Below are positions 20,006 through 28,540 of a stretch of DNA of 64,000 nt, in pieces; position 1 is the stretch's first letter, and every line of letters begins with the position of its first letter. The notes beneath the pieces were generated by a model. The model was not told where the DNA came from. It did not search any database and saw only the letters and a program-made list of their open reading frames with translations. The translations under genes and the position numbers were made by a program. The stretch covers positions 1,007,225 to 1,071,224 of the forward strand of contig NZ_CP061368.1 of assembly GCF_014725735.1 (NCBI RefSeq), given 5' to 3'. This DNA comes from Wenzhouxiangella sp. AB-CW3 (lineage in GTDB: Bacteria; Pseudomonadota; Gammaproteobacteria; Xanthomonadales; Wenzhouxiangellaceae).

Positions 20006-21913
20006 ATGAAATTAAGGGGAAGCTACGCGCTCATGGTTGCTCTGGTCTATGCGGCCGCGGGTGCGTTGTGGATCCTGTTCAGTGATGGCCTGGTCGAGCG
20101 GATGACCGATGACATGGCCGTTCTGGCAGCCTTTCAGGCCTACAAGTGGTGGCTGTTCGTTCTGGCCAGCGCGGTACTGGTCTTCTGGCTGAGCTGGCGG
20201 GTGCTGGCCGAACAGCACAGTCTGATACGCCGCTTGCGGCAAACGGCCATCGTCTTCGAGCGCACCCATGAGGGAGTGATCATTACCGATCACCGCAACC
20301 GGATTACCGAGGTCAACCCGGCTTTTGTGCGCATGGTGGGCCGCCCGGAGGTGCTGCTGGAGGGCGTTGATCTGGCCACCCTGCACTCGTCCCGGCACGA
20401 TACCGACTTTTTCTTCCACATCCGCCATCACATCCATGAAAGAGGCTACTGGACCGGCGAGATCTGGAATCTGGGCCCCGATGGTAGCGAGCAGCCCCAC
20501 CAGGTCACCGTGACTCATCTGGGTGCGGGCCGTGACGGCCAGGATCGGTATGCCTGGATCTTTACTGACATCACCCGTCTCAAGGAGGCGCAGAAGCGGC
20601 TGGAGGACCTTGCCTACCATGATGCCCTGACCGGGCTGCCGTCACGCCTTCAGATCAGTGATCTGCTTCGTCGGCAGCTGGCCGACTCGCCGCAACAGAA
20701 AATGGCCGCGTTGTATGTCGACCTGGATCACTTCCGCAATGTCAACGACAGTTTCGGGCATCCAGTAGGGGATGACCTCCTGGTGCTGGTGGCCCGGCGT
20801 CTTCAGTCCCGGCTGCCCGAGGGCGCGCTGCTGGCCCATCTTGGGGGCGATGAGTTCCTGATCGTGTTGAAAGACATCAGCGGTGAGCAGCAGATCGAAC
20901 GCTGTGCACAATCCACACTTAAGGCTGTCGCCGAGCCGTTCGTGCTGCCCAATCAGCGCGAGGTGTATGTCAGGGCCAGCATCGGCATTGCCATGTATCC
21001 AGACGATGCCGGGTCGGCGATGGAAATGCTGCAGTATGCCAATGCAGCGATGTTCGAGGCCAAAAAGGCCGGGCGCAACGCCTGGCACTACTTCTCGGCC
21101 CAGATGGTGCGCCGGGCCAGCCAGCGCCTCCAGCTTGATGCCCGGCTCCGTCGCGCGCTAGAGCGTGAGGAGTTCACCCTGCACTTCATGCCGATCATGG
21201 CCGGTCCCGGGACGCCCCGGCCCTGCGCAACCGAAGCATTGCTGCGCTGGCAACAGGCCGATGGCAATCTGCTGGCGCCGGAACACTTCATTGCCGCGGC
21301 AGAGGAGACCGGGTTGGTGGTGCCGCTGGGGCGCTGGGCGCTTGAATCGGCCTGCCAACAGGCGGCACGCTGGCCGGAGCTGATTGGACGTCCCCTGCCA
21401 GTCGCGGTGAACCTCTCGGCTCAGCAGTTCCGGACCGGCGGTCTGTTAGCCGATGTCGAGCATGCACTTGAGCAGTCCGGCTTGGCACCTGCCATGCTGC
21501 ACCTGGAGTTGACCGAAAGCATGCTGATGGAGCAGATCGAAACCGGGCAGAATCTGCTGGGTCAGTTGCGTGAGCTGGGCGTGCATGTGTCGCTGGACGA
21601 TTTCGGTACCGGCTATTCCTCGCTGTCCTACCTGCGCCGATTCGACGTCGACACACTCAAGATCGATCAGAGTTTCATCACCGAGCTGGTCGAAAAAGCA
21701 GCAGATCGCGACCTGGTATCGGCCATCATCAGCATGGCCCACTGCCTGCATCTCAACGTGGTGGCAGAAGGTGTCGGGGATGCATCACAGCTCGAAATCC
21801 TCCGCCGGCTGGGCTGCGATTGCTACCAGGGTTACCTGTTCAGCCCACCCCTGTCGGCGTCAGAAATTACTTCCTGGCTCGCCGGTCAGCAACAGACTAC
21901 CGTGCCGGGCTAG
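20006..21913 (+). CDS. Membrane GGDEF-EAL protein with PAS domain (cyclic di-GMP turnover)
   Basis: I start at ATG 20006 with GGAGA six bases upstream; the frame is open far upstream inside the opposing lipoprotein gene, which is irrelevant. The 635-residue product has two N-terminal membrane helices (about 8-30 and 45-65), a PAS domain (about 80-190), a GGDEF domain with intact GGDEF at 280-284 and an EAL domain with EAL at 410-412 and DDFGTGYSS at 531-539. Both catalytic motifs look complete, so it could synthesise or degrade cyclic di-GMP; proteins of this layout often act mainly as phosphodiesterases. No RxxD inhibitory site precedes GGDEF. It is convergent with the phosphomannomutase gene. 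Confidence 0.92.
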   Translation: MKLRGSYALMVALVYAAAGALWILFSDGLVERMTDDMAVLAAFQAYKWWLFVLASAVLVFWLSWRVLAEQHSLIRRLRQTAIVFERTHEGVIITDHRNRITEVNPAFVRMVGRPEVLLEGVDLATLHSSRHDTDFFFHIRHHIHERGYWTGEIWNLGPDGSEQPHQVTVTHLGAGRDGQDRYAWIFTDITRLKEAQKRLEDLAYHDALTGLPSRLQISDLLRRQLADSPQQKMAALYVDLDHFRNVNDSFGHPVGDDLLVLVARRLQSRLPEGALLAHLGGDEFLIVLKDISGEQQIERCAQSTLKAVAEPFVLPNQREVYVRASIGIAMYPDDAGSAMEMLQYANAAMFEAKKAGRNAWHYFSAQMVRRASQRLQLDARLRRALEREEFTLHFMPIMAGPGTPRPCATEALLRWQQADGNLLAPEHFIAAAEETGLVVPLGRWALESACQQAARWPELIGRPLPVAVNLSAQQFRTGGLLADVEHALEQSGLAPAMLHLELTESMLMEQIETGQNLLGQLRELGVHVSLDDFGTGYSSLSYLRRFDVDTLKIDQSFITELVEKAADRDLVSAIISMAHCLHLNVVAEGVGDASQLEILRRLGCDCYQGYLFSPPLSASEITSWLAGQQQTTVPG

Positions 21914-21918
21914 CCCGG

Positions 21919-23292
21919 TCATGAATGATCCCGGCCAGTGATCAGTTCCGTGAGCTCCCGGGTCTTTCGCGCCAGCAGGCCTTCATCAGCCCGGGTTTCC
22001 ACGTTCAGACGCACAACCGGTTCGGTATTCGATGAACGCAGGTTGAAGCGCCAGTCGGAAAACGCCAGGCTGATGCCATCGATGCGGTCGATCTCCGGGT
22101 GGTCCGAAGCGAAGTGCTCGAGTACGCGCGCGATGACGGTTTCGGCATCCTCCACAGTGAAGTTGATCTCACCGCTGCAGGGATAGGCAGCCAGGCGTTC
22201 GTCGACCAGCTCGGCCAGCGACTTCCCGCTGATGCTCAGCCTTTCTGCCAGCAGCAGCCACGGGATCATGCCGCTGTCGCAGTAGGCGAAGTCCCGAAAG
22301 TAGTGGTGTGCCGACATCTCGCCACCATACAGGGCGTCTTCGGCGCGCATGCGCTCCTTGATGAAGGCGTGCCCGCTCTTGTTGATCAGTGGTTGGCCTC
22401 CAGCAGAACGCACTTCTTCCAGCGTGTTCCAGGTCAGGCGCGGGTCGAGAATGATCTTCTCGCCTGGTTGCTTCTCGAGCAACTGGCGGGCAAACAATCC
22501 GACCAGGTAATAGCCTTCAATGAAACGGCCCTGGTGATCGAAGAAGAAACAGCGGTCGTAATCGCCATCCCAGGCAATGCCGAAATCCGCACCGGCTTCG
22601 ACGACGGCCTCCGCCGTCACGGCGCGGTTCTCCGACAGCAACGGGTTCGGAACACCATTGGGAAAGCTGCCGTCCGGGTCATGGTGCAGACGGACCACTT
22701 CGATCGGCAGGCCGCGTGCTATGGCGTCAAAGGCCGGTCCGGCGCAGCCATTGCCGGCGTTGACCACCAGCTTCATGGGCTTGAGTTGCTCGAGATCGAC
22801 AAAAGAGCGTACCCGATGCACGTAGTCATCGAAGACGTCAATTCGCCGATGCTGTCCGGCAGACGCCGAGGGCTGTTGTTCAGTGTCGCTGGCCAGCAGG
22901 TCTTCGATCTCCCTCAAGCCGGAATCGGCGCTCAGGGGGATGGCTTGTTCGCGCACCATCTTCATGCCATTGTAGTCGGCCGGATTGTGGCTGGCAGTCA
23001 CCATGATGCCACCGCCCATGCCCGGTTGGGATGCGGCGTGGTAGACCACCTCCGTGCCGCACAGGCCGATGTCGCAACTGTCGATGCCGGCAGCATTGAG
23101 GCCGGCGGCCAGGGCCGTGGCCAGCGGTTTGCTCGAAGGCCTCATGTCATGACCGATGGCCACCGGACCCTTTGGATCGACCACTTGAGCGTAGGCCATG
23201 CCGATGCGACGTGCCAGGGTTTCATCGAGCTGATCGGGCACCCGGCCCCGGATGTCGTAGGCCTTGAAGGGAGAGTTGGGAAGTGAGCGCAC
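21919..23292 (-). CDS. algC: Phosphomannomutase/phosphoglucomutase
   Basis: The enzyme interconverts mannose or glucose 6-phosphate and 1-phosphate, feeding nucleotide sugars for LPS and exopolysaccharide. The 457-residue protein has the phosphoserine loop TASHNP (Ser101), the Mg-binding DGDYDR (242-247) and the sugar-binding GEMSAHH (324-330), the order seen in AlgC/ManB proteins. The start is GTG 23292 with AAGGAC 5 nt upstream. The symbol follows the Pseudomonas bifunctional enzyme; cpsG/manB would be an equally fair name. Confidence 0.9.
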   Translation of the reverse strand: MRSLPNSPFKAYDIRGRVPDQLDETLARRIGMAYAQVVDPKGPVAIGHDMRPSSKPLATALAAGLNAAGIDSCDIGLCGTEVVYHAASQPGMGGGIMVTASHNPADYNGMKMVREQAIPLSADSGLREIEDLLASDTEQQPSASAGQHRRIDVFDDYVHRVRSFVDLEQLKPMKLVVNAGNGCAGPAFDAIARGLPIEVVRLHHDPDGSFPNGVPNPLLSENRAVTAEAVVEAGADFGIAWDGDYDRCFFFDHQGRFIEGYYLVGLFARQLLEKQPGEKIILDPRLTWNTLEEVRSAGGQPLINKSGHAFIKERMRAEDALYGGEMSAHHYFRDFAYCDSGMIPWLLLAERLSISGKSLAELVDERLAAYPCSGEINFTVEDAETVIARVLEHFASDHPEIDRIDGISLAFSDWRFNLRSSNTEPVVRLNVETRADEGLLARKTRELTELITGRDHS

Positions 23293-23395
23293 GTTCGTCC
23301 TTCTGCCAGAGAGGGTTTGCTGGCATCCTACCGCAAAATGCAGTCAGACGGCTGCGTGCCTTGCCGGCGGATTCATGGCAGTGGCGACCCATCGG

Positions 23396-23424
23396 TCCAC
23401 ATCCGCAAGCGCATCACCTATACT
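23396..23424 (+). promoter_or_regulatory. Candidate promoter of the alkane hydroxylase gene
   Basis: TCCACA (23396-23401) and TATACT (23419-23424) are 17 bp apart. Transcription from about 23431 would give a short leader that includes the hairpin GGGCG-TGT-CGCCC (23429-23441), immediately followed by the ribosome-binding site AAGGAGG. The hairpin sits close enough to affect ribosome access. Confidence 0.4.
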
Positions 23425-23454
23425 GATCGGGCGTGTCGCCCAAGGAGGTGCCAC

Positions 23455-24630
23455 TTGCTGACCCGAACCTATCATTACACTGCCCCTGATGGGCGCCCGT
23501 CGACCTATCGGGACCGGAAGCGCGTCCTGTGGCTCCTGTCGGTGGTCTTTCCGCTGATGCCGGCGTTTGCCGTCTGGATGCATTATGCAACCGCCAGCGA
23601 ATGGGGCTTGCTGTTCCCACTCGTGTTCAGCTACGGTGCGGGTCCGCTGCTGGACTGGATGCTGGGTGAGGATCGCAGCAATCCTCCCGAGCTGACGGTT
23701 CCCGAACTCGAGAATGACCACTACTACCGGGTGCTGACCTGGCTGACTGTGCCATTGCACGTGCTGGCCCTGCTGGTGACCGCCTGGTGGGTGGCGACCC
23801 AGGATCTGTCGCTACCCGGCTGGCTGGCCCTGGCATTGGTGGCCGGTCTGTTCTCGGGCGTGGCGGTCAATACGGCACATGAGATGGGCCACAAGCGCGA
23901 GCGTCTGGATCAGTGGCTCAGTCGCATTGCCCTGGCCGTTCCAGCCTACGGCCATTTCACCGTCGAGCACAATTTCGGTCATCACAAGCATGTGGCCACG
24001 CCGGAAGACTGCGCCAGTGCACGCATGGGAGAATCCATCTATCGCTTTGCGTTGCGCGAGATGCCGGGTGGTGTGCTTCGGGCATGGCGAATCGAGAGGC
24101 AGAGACTGGAGCGACGCGGCCATGGTCCCTGGAGCCTGCGCAACACCATTGTGCAGTCCTGGCTGATCACGCTTTTCCTGCAGGGGGGATTGCTGCTGGT
24201 CTTTGGTCTGTCCCTGCTGCCGTTTCTGCTTGTTCACAACCTGGTGGCCTGGTTTCAGCTCACCAGTGCAAACTATGTCGAGCACTACGGGCTGTTGCGG
24301 CTCAAGGACGAAAACGGTCGCTATGAACGTTGCCAGCCGCATCATTCCTGGAACAGCAATCACGTCTTTTCCAACCTGCTGCTGTTTCATCTGCAGCGTC
24401 ATTCTGATCATCACGCCAACCCGCTGCGACGGTACCAGTCACTCAGGCATTTCGATGATGTGCCACGCCTGCCGACCGGCTACTTCGGCATGTTTCTTCT
24501 GGCCTACATCCCGTCACTATGGTTTCGGGTGATGGACCGGCGGCTGTTGTCACTTCCGAATATTGCCGGTGATCTCGATCGGGTCAATCGTCAGCCGGCG
24601 GTGACCCAGGCAGGGCACCGGGAGGGTTGA
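23455..24630 (+). CDS. alkB: Alkane 1-monooxygenase (AlkB-type membrane di-iron hydroxylase)
   Basis: AlkB hydroxylates the terminal carbon of medium-chain alkanes in the inner membrane, taking electrons from rubredoxin. All four histidine motifs are present: HEMGHK at 142-147, EHNFGHH at 171-177, NYVEHYGL at 273-280 and LQRHSDHHA at 313-321, with hydrophobic helices around residues 24-70 and 95-135. I choose TTG 23455 because a perfect AAGGAGG lies 6 nt upstream; this gives 391 residues, close to the about 400 of known AlkBs. The longer upstream frame is unlikely. No rubredoxin or rubredoxin reductase is nearby. A small membrane protein follows after 19 bp. Confidence 0.92.
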   Translation: MLTRTYHYTAPDGRPSTYRDRKRVLWLLSVVFPLMPAFAVWMHYATASEWGLLFPLVFSYGAGPLLDWMLGEDRSNPPELTVPELENDHYYRVLTWLTVPLHVLALLVTAWWVATQDLSLPGWLALALVAGLFSGVAVNTAHEMGHKRERLDQWLSRIALAVPAYGHFTVEHNFGHHKHVATPEDCASARMGESIYRFALREMPGGVLRAWRIERQRLERRGHGPWSLRNTIVQSWLITLFLQGGLLLVFGLSLLPFLLVHNLVAWFQLTSANYVEHYGLLRLKDENGRYERCQPHHSWNSNHVFSNLLLFHLQRHSDHHANPLRRYQSLRHFDDVPRLPTGYFGMFLLAYIPSLWFRVMDRRLLSLPNIAGDLDRVNRQPAVTQAGHREG

Positions 24631-24649
24631 AACGCGGGGAGAAAGTCTC

Positions 24650-25018
24650 ATGCTGGAACTGTTTTTCGATACCGTCAGTTTCCTGGTTCATTTTCTTGAG
24701 GCCGTGGGCATCGTGGTCATTCTGGGCGGCTTTCTCCATGCCACCTGGATCTTCCTGATCAACATGCGCACACAGTCCACCCACCAGGCCTATGTCGAGT
24801 ATCGACGCCGCAGTGTCCGGGGGCTCATTCTCGGGCTGGAGTTTCTGGTGGCTGCCGACATCATCAAGACCGTGGCCGTGGATTACACCATGGAAAGTGT
24901 GCTCATGCTCGGTTTGATCATCCTGATTCGCACACTGCTGGTCTTTGCCCTGCACCTGGAAATCGAAGGACGTTTCCCCTGGGTCAGTCCGGACGGCGAG
25001 CAGCAGGAAAGGGGCTGA
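24650..25018 (+). CDS. DUF1622-type membrane protein
   Basis: The 122-residue protein has three hydrophobic segments (about 8-40, 63-80, 84-104) and resembles the DUF1622 family (LGLEFLVAADIIKTVAVDYT is typical). Its function is unknown. A GGGGAGAAAG site precedes the ATG, and it lies 19 bp behind alkB, so it is probably cotranscribed; whether it helps alkane uptake or is incidental cannot be told. Confidence 0.75.
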   Translation: MLELFFDTVSFLVHFLEAVGIVVILGGFLHATWIFLINMRTQSTHQAYVEYRRRSVRGLILGLEFLVAADIIKTVAVDYTMESVLMLGLIILIRTLLVFALHLEIEGRFPWVSPDGEQQERG

Positions 25019-25059
25019 ATCAGCGGTTGTCGGATACAAAGTCGGGCCAGGCTTGGTGC

Positions 25060-25065
25060 TAGAAT
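25060..25065 (+). promoter_or_regulatory. Candidate -10 box for glyA
   Basis: TAGAAT lies 38 bp before the glyA ATG in the 85-bp gap after the DUF1622 gene. The leader would be about 30 nt. A -35 element is not obvious, and the glyA ribosome-binding site is weak (GAG at 25092-25094). Confidence 0.35.
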
Positions 25066-25103
25066 CAGGCCCTTGACATTCCTACTGACCGAGAATTCGT
25101 TCC

Positions 25104-26360
25104 ATGTTTGACAGCAGCTACAAGATCTCCGGATTTGACCCCGAACTGGCCGGCGCGATTGCCGCCGAGGAGCAACGTCAGGAAGAGCATATCGAGCTGA
25201 TTGCTTCGGAGAACTACGCCAGTCCGCGGGTAATGGAGGCGCAAGGCTCGGTGTTGACCAACAAGTATGCCGAGGGTTATCCGGGCAAGCGCTATTACGG
25301 CGGCTGCGAGCATGTCGACAGGGCCGAAGAGTTGGCTATCGCGCGGGTCAAGGAGCTGTTCGGCGCCGGATATGCCAACGTGCAGCCCCACTCCGGTTCC
25401 CAGGCCAACCAGGCCGTGTACCTGGCGTTGCTCGAGCCCGGTGACACCATTCTTGGCATGGACCTGTCCGAAGGCGGGCACTTGACCCATGGATCTCCGG
25501 TCAACTTCTCCGGCAAGGTGTTTCACGCCGTTCACTACGGATTGAACCGCGAGACGGGCGAGATTGACTACGACCGTATGGCCGACCTGGCCCGGGAACA
25601 CCAGCCGAAGATGATCATTGGCGGCTTCTCGGCCTACTCGCGCGTGGTTGACTGGGCCCGAATGCGCAGGATTGCCGACGAGGTCGGCGCCTGGTTCATG
25701 GTCGACATGGCGCACGTGGCCGGGCTGATTGCCGCCGGTGTTTATCCCAACCCCGTGCCGCATGCGCACGTGGTCACCTCAACGACCCACAAGTCGCTCA
25801 GAGGGCCGCGCGGCGGCATTATCCTGGCGACCGGCGAGGACGAGAAAATCACCAAGAAATTCCAGTCGCTGGTTTTCCCCGGCTGCCAGGGTGGGCCTCT
25901 GATGCACGTCATCGCGGCCAAGGCCGTGGCCTTCAAGGAGGCGCTGGAGCCAGAGTTCAAGGATTACCAGCAGCGCGTGGTCGACAACGCGCGCACCATG
26001 GCCAAGGTCATCGTCGAGCGCGGTTACAAGGTTGTTTCAGGCGGTACCGACAACCACCTTTTCCTGGTCGACCTGATCGACAAGGACATCACCGGCAAGG
26101 ACGCCGAAGCCGCCCTGGGCCGGGCCAACATCACGCTCAACAAGAACACCGTACCGGGTGAACCGCGCTCACCCTTCGTTACCTCTGGCCTGCGCATCGG
26201 TACCCCGGCGGTGACCACCCGCGGCTTCGACGCCGACGACTGCCGCCAACTGGCCGGCCTGATCTGCGATGTGCTCGACAACATGGGCGACGAAGGCGTC
26301 GAGACCAGAACGAAGGAAGCCGCACTTGAGCTTTGTCGGCGGTATCCGGTGTACGGGTGA
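25104..26360 (+). CDS. glyA: Serine hydroxymethyltransferase
   Basis: This PLP enzyme converts serine and tetrahydrofolate to glycine and methylene-tetrahydrofolate, the main one-carbon source. The 418-residue product has the PLP-lysine motif [12 protein letters not shown] (about 227-238) and the N-terminal [11 protein letters not shown] block. The last codons and the TGA stop are embedded in the start of a GGTGACA heptamer array, so the array has reached, or slightly altered, the C-terminus. Confidence 0.97.
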   Translation: MFDSSYKISGFDPELAGAIAAEEQRQEEHIELIASENYASPRVMEAQGSVLTNKYAEGYPGKRYYGGCEHVDRAEELAIARVKELFGAGYANVQPHSGSQANQAVYLALLEPGDTILGMDLSEGGHLTHGSPVNFSGKVFHAVHYGLNRETGEIDYDRMADLAREHQPKMIIGGFSAYSRVVDWARMRRIADEVGAWFMVDMAHVAGLIAAGVYPNPVPHAHVVTSTTHKSLRGPRGGIILATGEDEKITKKFQSLVFPGCQGGPLMHVIAAKAVAFKEALEPEFKDYQQRVVDNARTMAKVIVERGYKVVSGGTDNHLFLVDLIDKDITGKDAEAALGRANITLNKNTVPGEPRSPFVTSGLRIGTPAVTTRGFDADDCRQLAGLICDVLDNMGDEGVETRTKEAALELCRRYPVYG

Positions 26361-26404
26361 CGGGTGACAGGTGACAGGTGACAGGTGACAGGTGACAGGT
26401 GAGG
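26355..26404 (+). repeat. Left GGTGACA heptamer array of the inserted cassette
   Basis: Seven units start every 7 bp (26356, 26363, 26370, 26377, 26384, 26391, 26398), reading GGTGACG, GGTGACA (five times or near) and a final GGTGAGG. The first overlaps the glyA stop codon. Each AGGTGA is a perfect match to part of the 16S anti-Shine-Dalgarno complement GGAGGTGAT, so the array could also serve as ribosome-binding sites for the following gene. Confidence 0.92.
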
Positions 26405-26772
26405 TGGGGACAGAGCGATCACATCGTGACCTGGTGGCTTGGAAGGTGGCAGTTGACCTGGTCGAATCGATCTATCGACTGACAATGCGTTTCCCAGAGC
26501 AGGAACGATTTGGATTGACGGCTCAAATTCGACGGGCTGCAGTCAGTGTGCCATCCAACATCGCGGAGGGCGCTGGCAGGATTGGAGATAGGGAGTTTGT
26601 CAGATTTCTGGGAATTGCCCGGGGGTCATTGAGTGAACTGGAAACTCAGCTACATATCGCCAAACGGCTCGGTTACATTGACGACTATGAAAGCGTCGAA
26701 GGCTTGGTGGGGCGCTTGTTCGGGTTGATCGGTGGTTTGATAAAGCACACCAACAAAAGGATCCAGGAATGA
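26392..26772 (+). CDS. Four-helix-bundle protein (S23/IVP, Avd-like family)
   Basis: The family is recognised by HRDLVAWKVAVDLVESIYRL, FPEQERFGLTAQIRRAAVSV and PSNIAEGAGR. Members include proteins encoded by intervening sequences inside 23S rRNA genes of Leptospira and Coxiella, and the Avd accessory protein of diversity-generating retroelements; most are genomic orphans of unknown function. Length is 126 residues from GTG 26392 or 122 from GTG 26404; no ATG is suitable, and both starts lie within the heptamer array. GC content is visibly lower than in glyA and nrdR. It stands alone between inverted heptamer arrays; no reverse transcriptase or rRNA is in the window. Confidence 0.82.
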   Translation: MTGEVGTERSHRDLVAWKVAVDLVESIYRLTMRFPEQERFGLTAQIRRAAVSVPSNIAEGAGRIGDREFVRFLGIARGSLSELETQLHIAKRLGYIDDYESVEGLVGRLFGLIGGLIKHTNKRIQE

Positions 26773-26790
26773 CCCTACCCATGTTTCCCC

Positions 26791-26825
26791 GTCACCTGTC
26801 ACCCGTCACCTGTCACCCGTAACCA
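26791..26825 (-). repeat. Right heptamer array, inverted relative to the left one
   Basis: Units GTCACCT, GTCACCC, GTCACCT, GTCACCC, GTAACCA run from 26791; on the - strand they read GGTGAC-type heptamers like the left array. Together the two arrays bound a segment of about 470 bp holding only the four-helix-bundle gene. The array ends 3-4 bp before the nrdR ATG and probably disturbs or supplies its ribosome-binding region. Confidence 0.9.
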
Positions 26826-26828
26826 GCC

Positions 26829-27335
26829 ATGTGGTGCCCCTTCTGCAATCACACCGACACCCGCGTGGTCGATTCGCGGCTGGCCACGGACGGGTTTCAG
26901 GTCCGGCGTCGTCGCGAATGCGCGGCCTGCGGCGCCCGTTTCAACACCTTTGAAACCCCGGCGCTGAAAGCGCCCAACGTGATCAAGTCCGACGGCTCGC
27001 GCGAGGCTTTCGACGAGGACAAGCTCCGTGGCGGCATGCTCAAGGCGCTGGAGAAGCGCCCGGTCGAGACCCAGGAGGTCGAGCGCGCCATTCGCAAGCT
27101 GCTGCGCGAGGTCCGGACGCTGGAGGAGGCCGAGATTTCCAGTGAGCGCATTGGCGATTGGGTCGCGGCTGAGCTGTCGCGACTTGATCAGGTGGCTTAC
27201 GTCCGTTTTGCCTCGGTCTACCGCCGTTTCGAGGATGTCCAGGCCTTCCGCGAGGAAATCGAGCGGCTGGAGCGGGAAAACCCCGGCGTAATCGATCGGC
27301 GGCAGATATCCTTGCTTGATGACAGTGAGGCCTGA
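26829..27335 (+). CDS. nrdR: Transcriptional repressor NrdR
   Basis: NrdR represses ribonucleotide reductase genes in response to ATP/dATP. The 168-residue product has the zinc ribbon (CPFC at 3-6, CAAC at 31-34) and an ATP-cone domain from about residue 49. glyA-nrdR-ribD is a conserved gammaproteobacterial order, which shows that the four-helix-bundle gene is an insertion. The ATG lies directly after the heptamer array with no standard Shine-Dalgarno. Confidence 0.96.
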   Translation: MWCPFCNHTDTRVVDSRLATDGFQVRRRRECAACGARFNTFETPALKAPNVIKSDGSREAFDEDKLRGGMLKALEKRPVETQEVERAIRKLLREVRTLEEAEISSERIGDWVAAELSRLDQVAYVRFASVYRRFEDVQAFREEIERLERENPGVIDRRQISLLDDSEA

Positions 27336-27432
27336 GGCGGGAGACCGAGACGACAGAAACCACTCGGGAAGAAGACTTGGGATGTGACAGGCATTGCGTC
27401 GAGGGCTGGGGCAAGGGGTCGGGAGTGTGTGC

Positions 27433-28536
27433 ATGAATTTTACTGCTGACGATCACCGTTACATGTCCGAAGCCCTGCGGCTGGCCGAACTGGGCCGGCT
27501 GACGGCCGATCCCAACCCGGCGGTGGGTTGCGTGATCGTCAACGGTGGCGAAGTGGTCGGGCGAGGCTGGCATCGGGCGGCTGGGCAGCCGCATGCCGAG
27601 CCCCTGGCATTGGCCGAAGCCGGACACCGGGCTCGTGGTGCAACGGTCTACGTCACGCTGGAGCCCTGCAGTCACCAGGGGCGAACACCCCCATGTGCCC
27701 AGGCATTGATCGATGCGGGTGTGTCCGAGGTGGTTTCAGCCATGGCCGACCCTCACGGTCGGGTTGATGGCAGCGGTCATGAGCAACTCTCCCGGGCCGG
27801 CGTTCGAGTGCGCTCGGGGCTGATGGAGCGGGCCGCCCGAGCGCTTAACCGTGGGTTTGTCGCGCGTCACGAGCGGGGTCGCCCGTGGCTGAGGATCAAG
27901 CTGGCCGTCAGTCTCGACGGCTTTGTCGCTGGTGCCGATGGCCAGTCGAAGTGGATTACCTCGGCAGCCGCGCGCGAGGATGTGCAGCAGTGGCGGGCGC
28001 GTGCCTCGGCCATCCTCACGGGCATTGGCACGGTGCTCGCCGATGATCCACAGATGAACCTGCGTTTGCCCGGTGTCGATCGACACTTGACTCGCGTGGT
28101 GGTCGATTCCAATGGCCGGATGCCCGAAAACGCCCGCATGCTGGGACTGGCCGGAACCGTCATCGTGGCCGGGCGCCGGCATCCGGGCTGGGAGCGCGGT
28201 GGGGTGGAATGGTGCGAGTTGCCGTCACTGGCCGACGGGCGTGTCGATCTGACAGTGTTGCTCGAGCGGCTGGCCGAGCGTGATATCAACGAGATTCAGG
28301 TTGAGGCGGGCTCCGGGCTGTGCGGGGCATTGATGGGTGCCGGGCTGGTTGATGAACTACTCGTATACCAGGCTCCGGTGCTGATCGGTAAGGGAAAGCC
28401 AATGCTGGCGATGGCAGGGATGGAAAAATTCGCCGACCGCCTCCATCTAGACCTGATCGAAAGCCGCCGGGTCGGCCCGGACTGGCGTTTTCTCTATCAA
28501 CCGGCCCATCAACCGGACAGACAGACAGGTTCCTGA
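27433..28536 (+). CDS. ribD: Bifunctional riboflavin deaminase/reductase RibD
   Basis: RibD deaminates and then reduces the pyrimidine intermediate of riboflavin synthesis. From ATG 27433 (GGGAG 7 nt upstream; the frame is open from 27394) it has 367 residues. Zinc ligands of the deaminase are visible: HAE at 54-56 and PC...PPC near 79-88. The C-terminal reductase domain begins near residue 150 (RIKLAVSLDG). Four bases separate it from ribE. No FMN riboswitch was recognised in the 97 bp upstream. Confidence 0.95.
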   Translation: MNFTADDHRYMSEALRLAELGRLTADPNPAVGCVIVNGGEVVGRGWHRAAGQPHAEPLALAEAGHRARGATVYVTLEPCSHQGRTPPCAQALIDAGVSEVVSAMADPHGRVDGSGHEQLSRAGVRVRSGLMERAARALNRGFVARHERGRPWLRIKLAVSLDGFVAGADGQSKWITSAAAREDVQQWRARASAILTGIGTVLADDPQMNLRLPGVDRHLTRVVVDSNGRMPENARMLGLAGTVIVAGRRHPGWERGGVEWCELPSLADGRVDLTVLLERLAERDINEIQVEAGSGLCGALMGAGLVDELLVYQAPVLIGKGKPMLAMAGMEKFADRLHLDLIESRRVGPDWRFLYQPAHQPDRQTGS

Positions 28537-28540
28537 CATC

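Noticed and set aside
27336-27432. FMN riboswitch upstream of ribD
   Set aside because: The 97-bp gap is too short and lacks the conserved RFN-element blocks.
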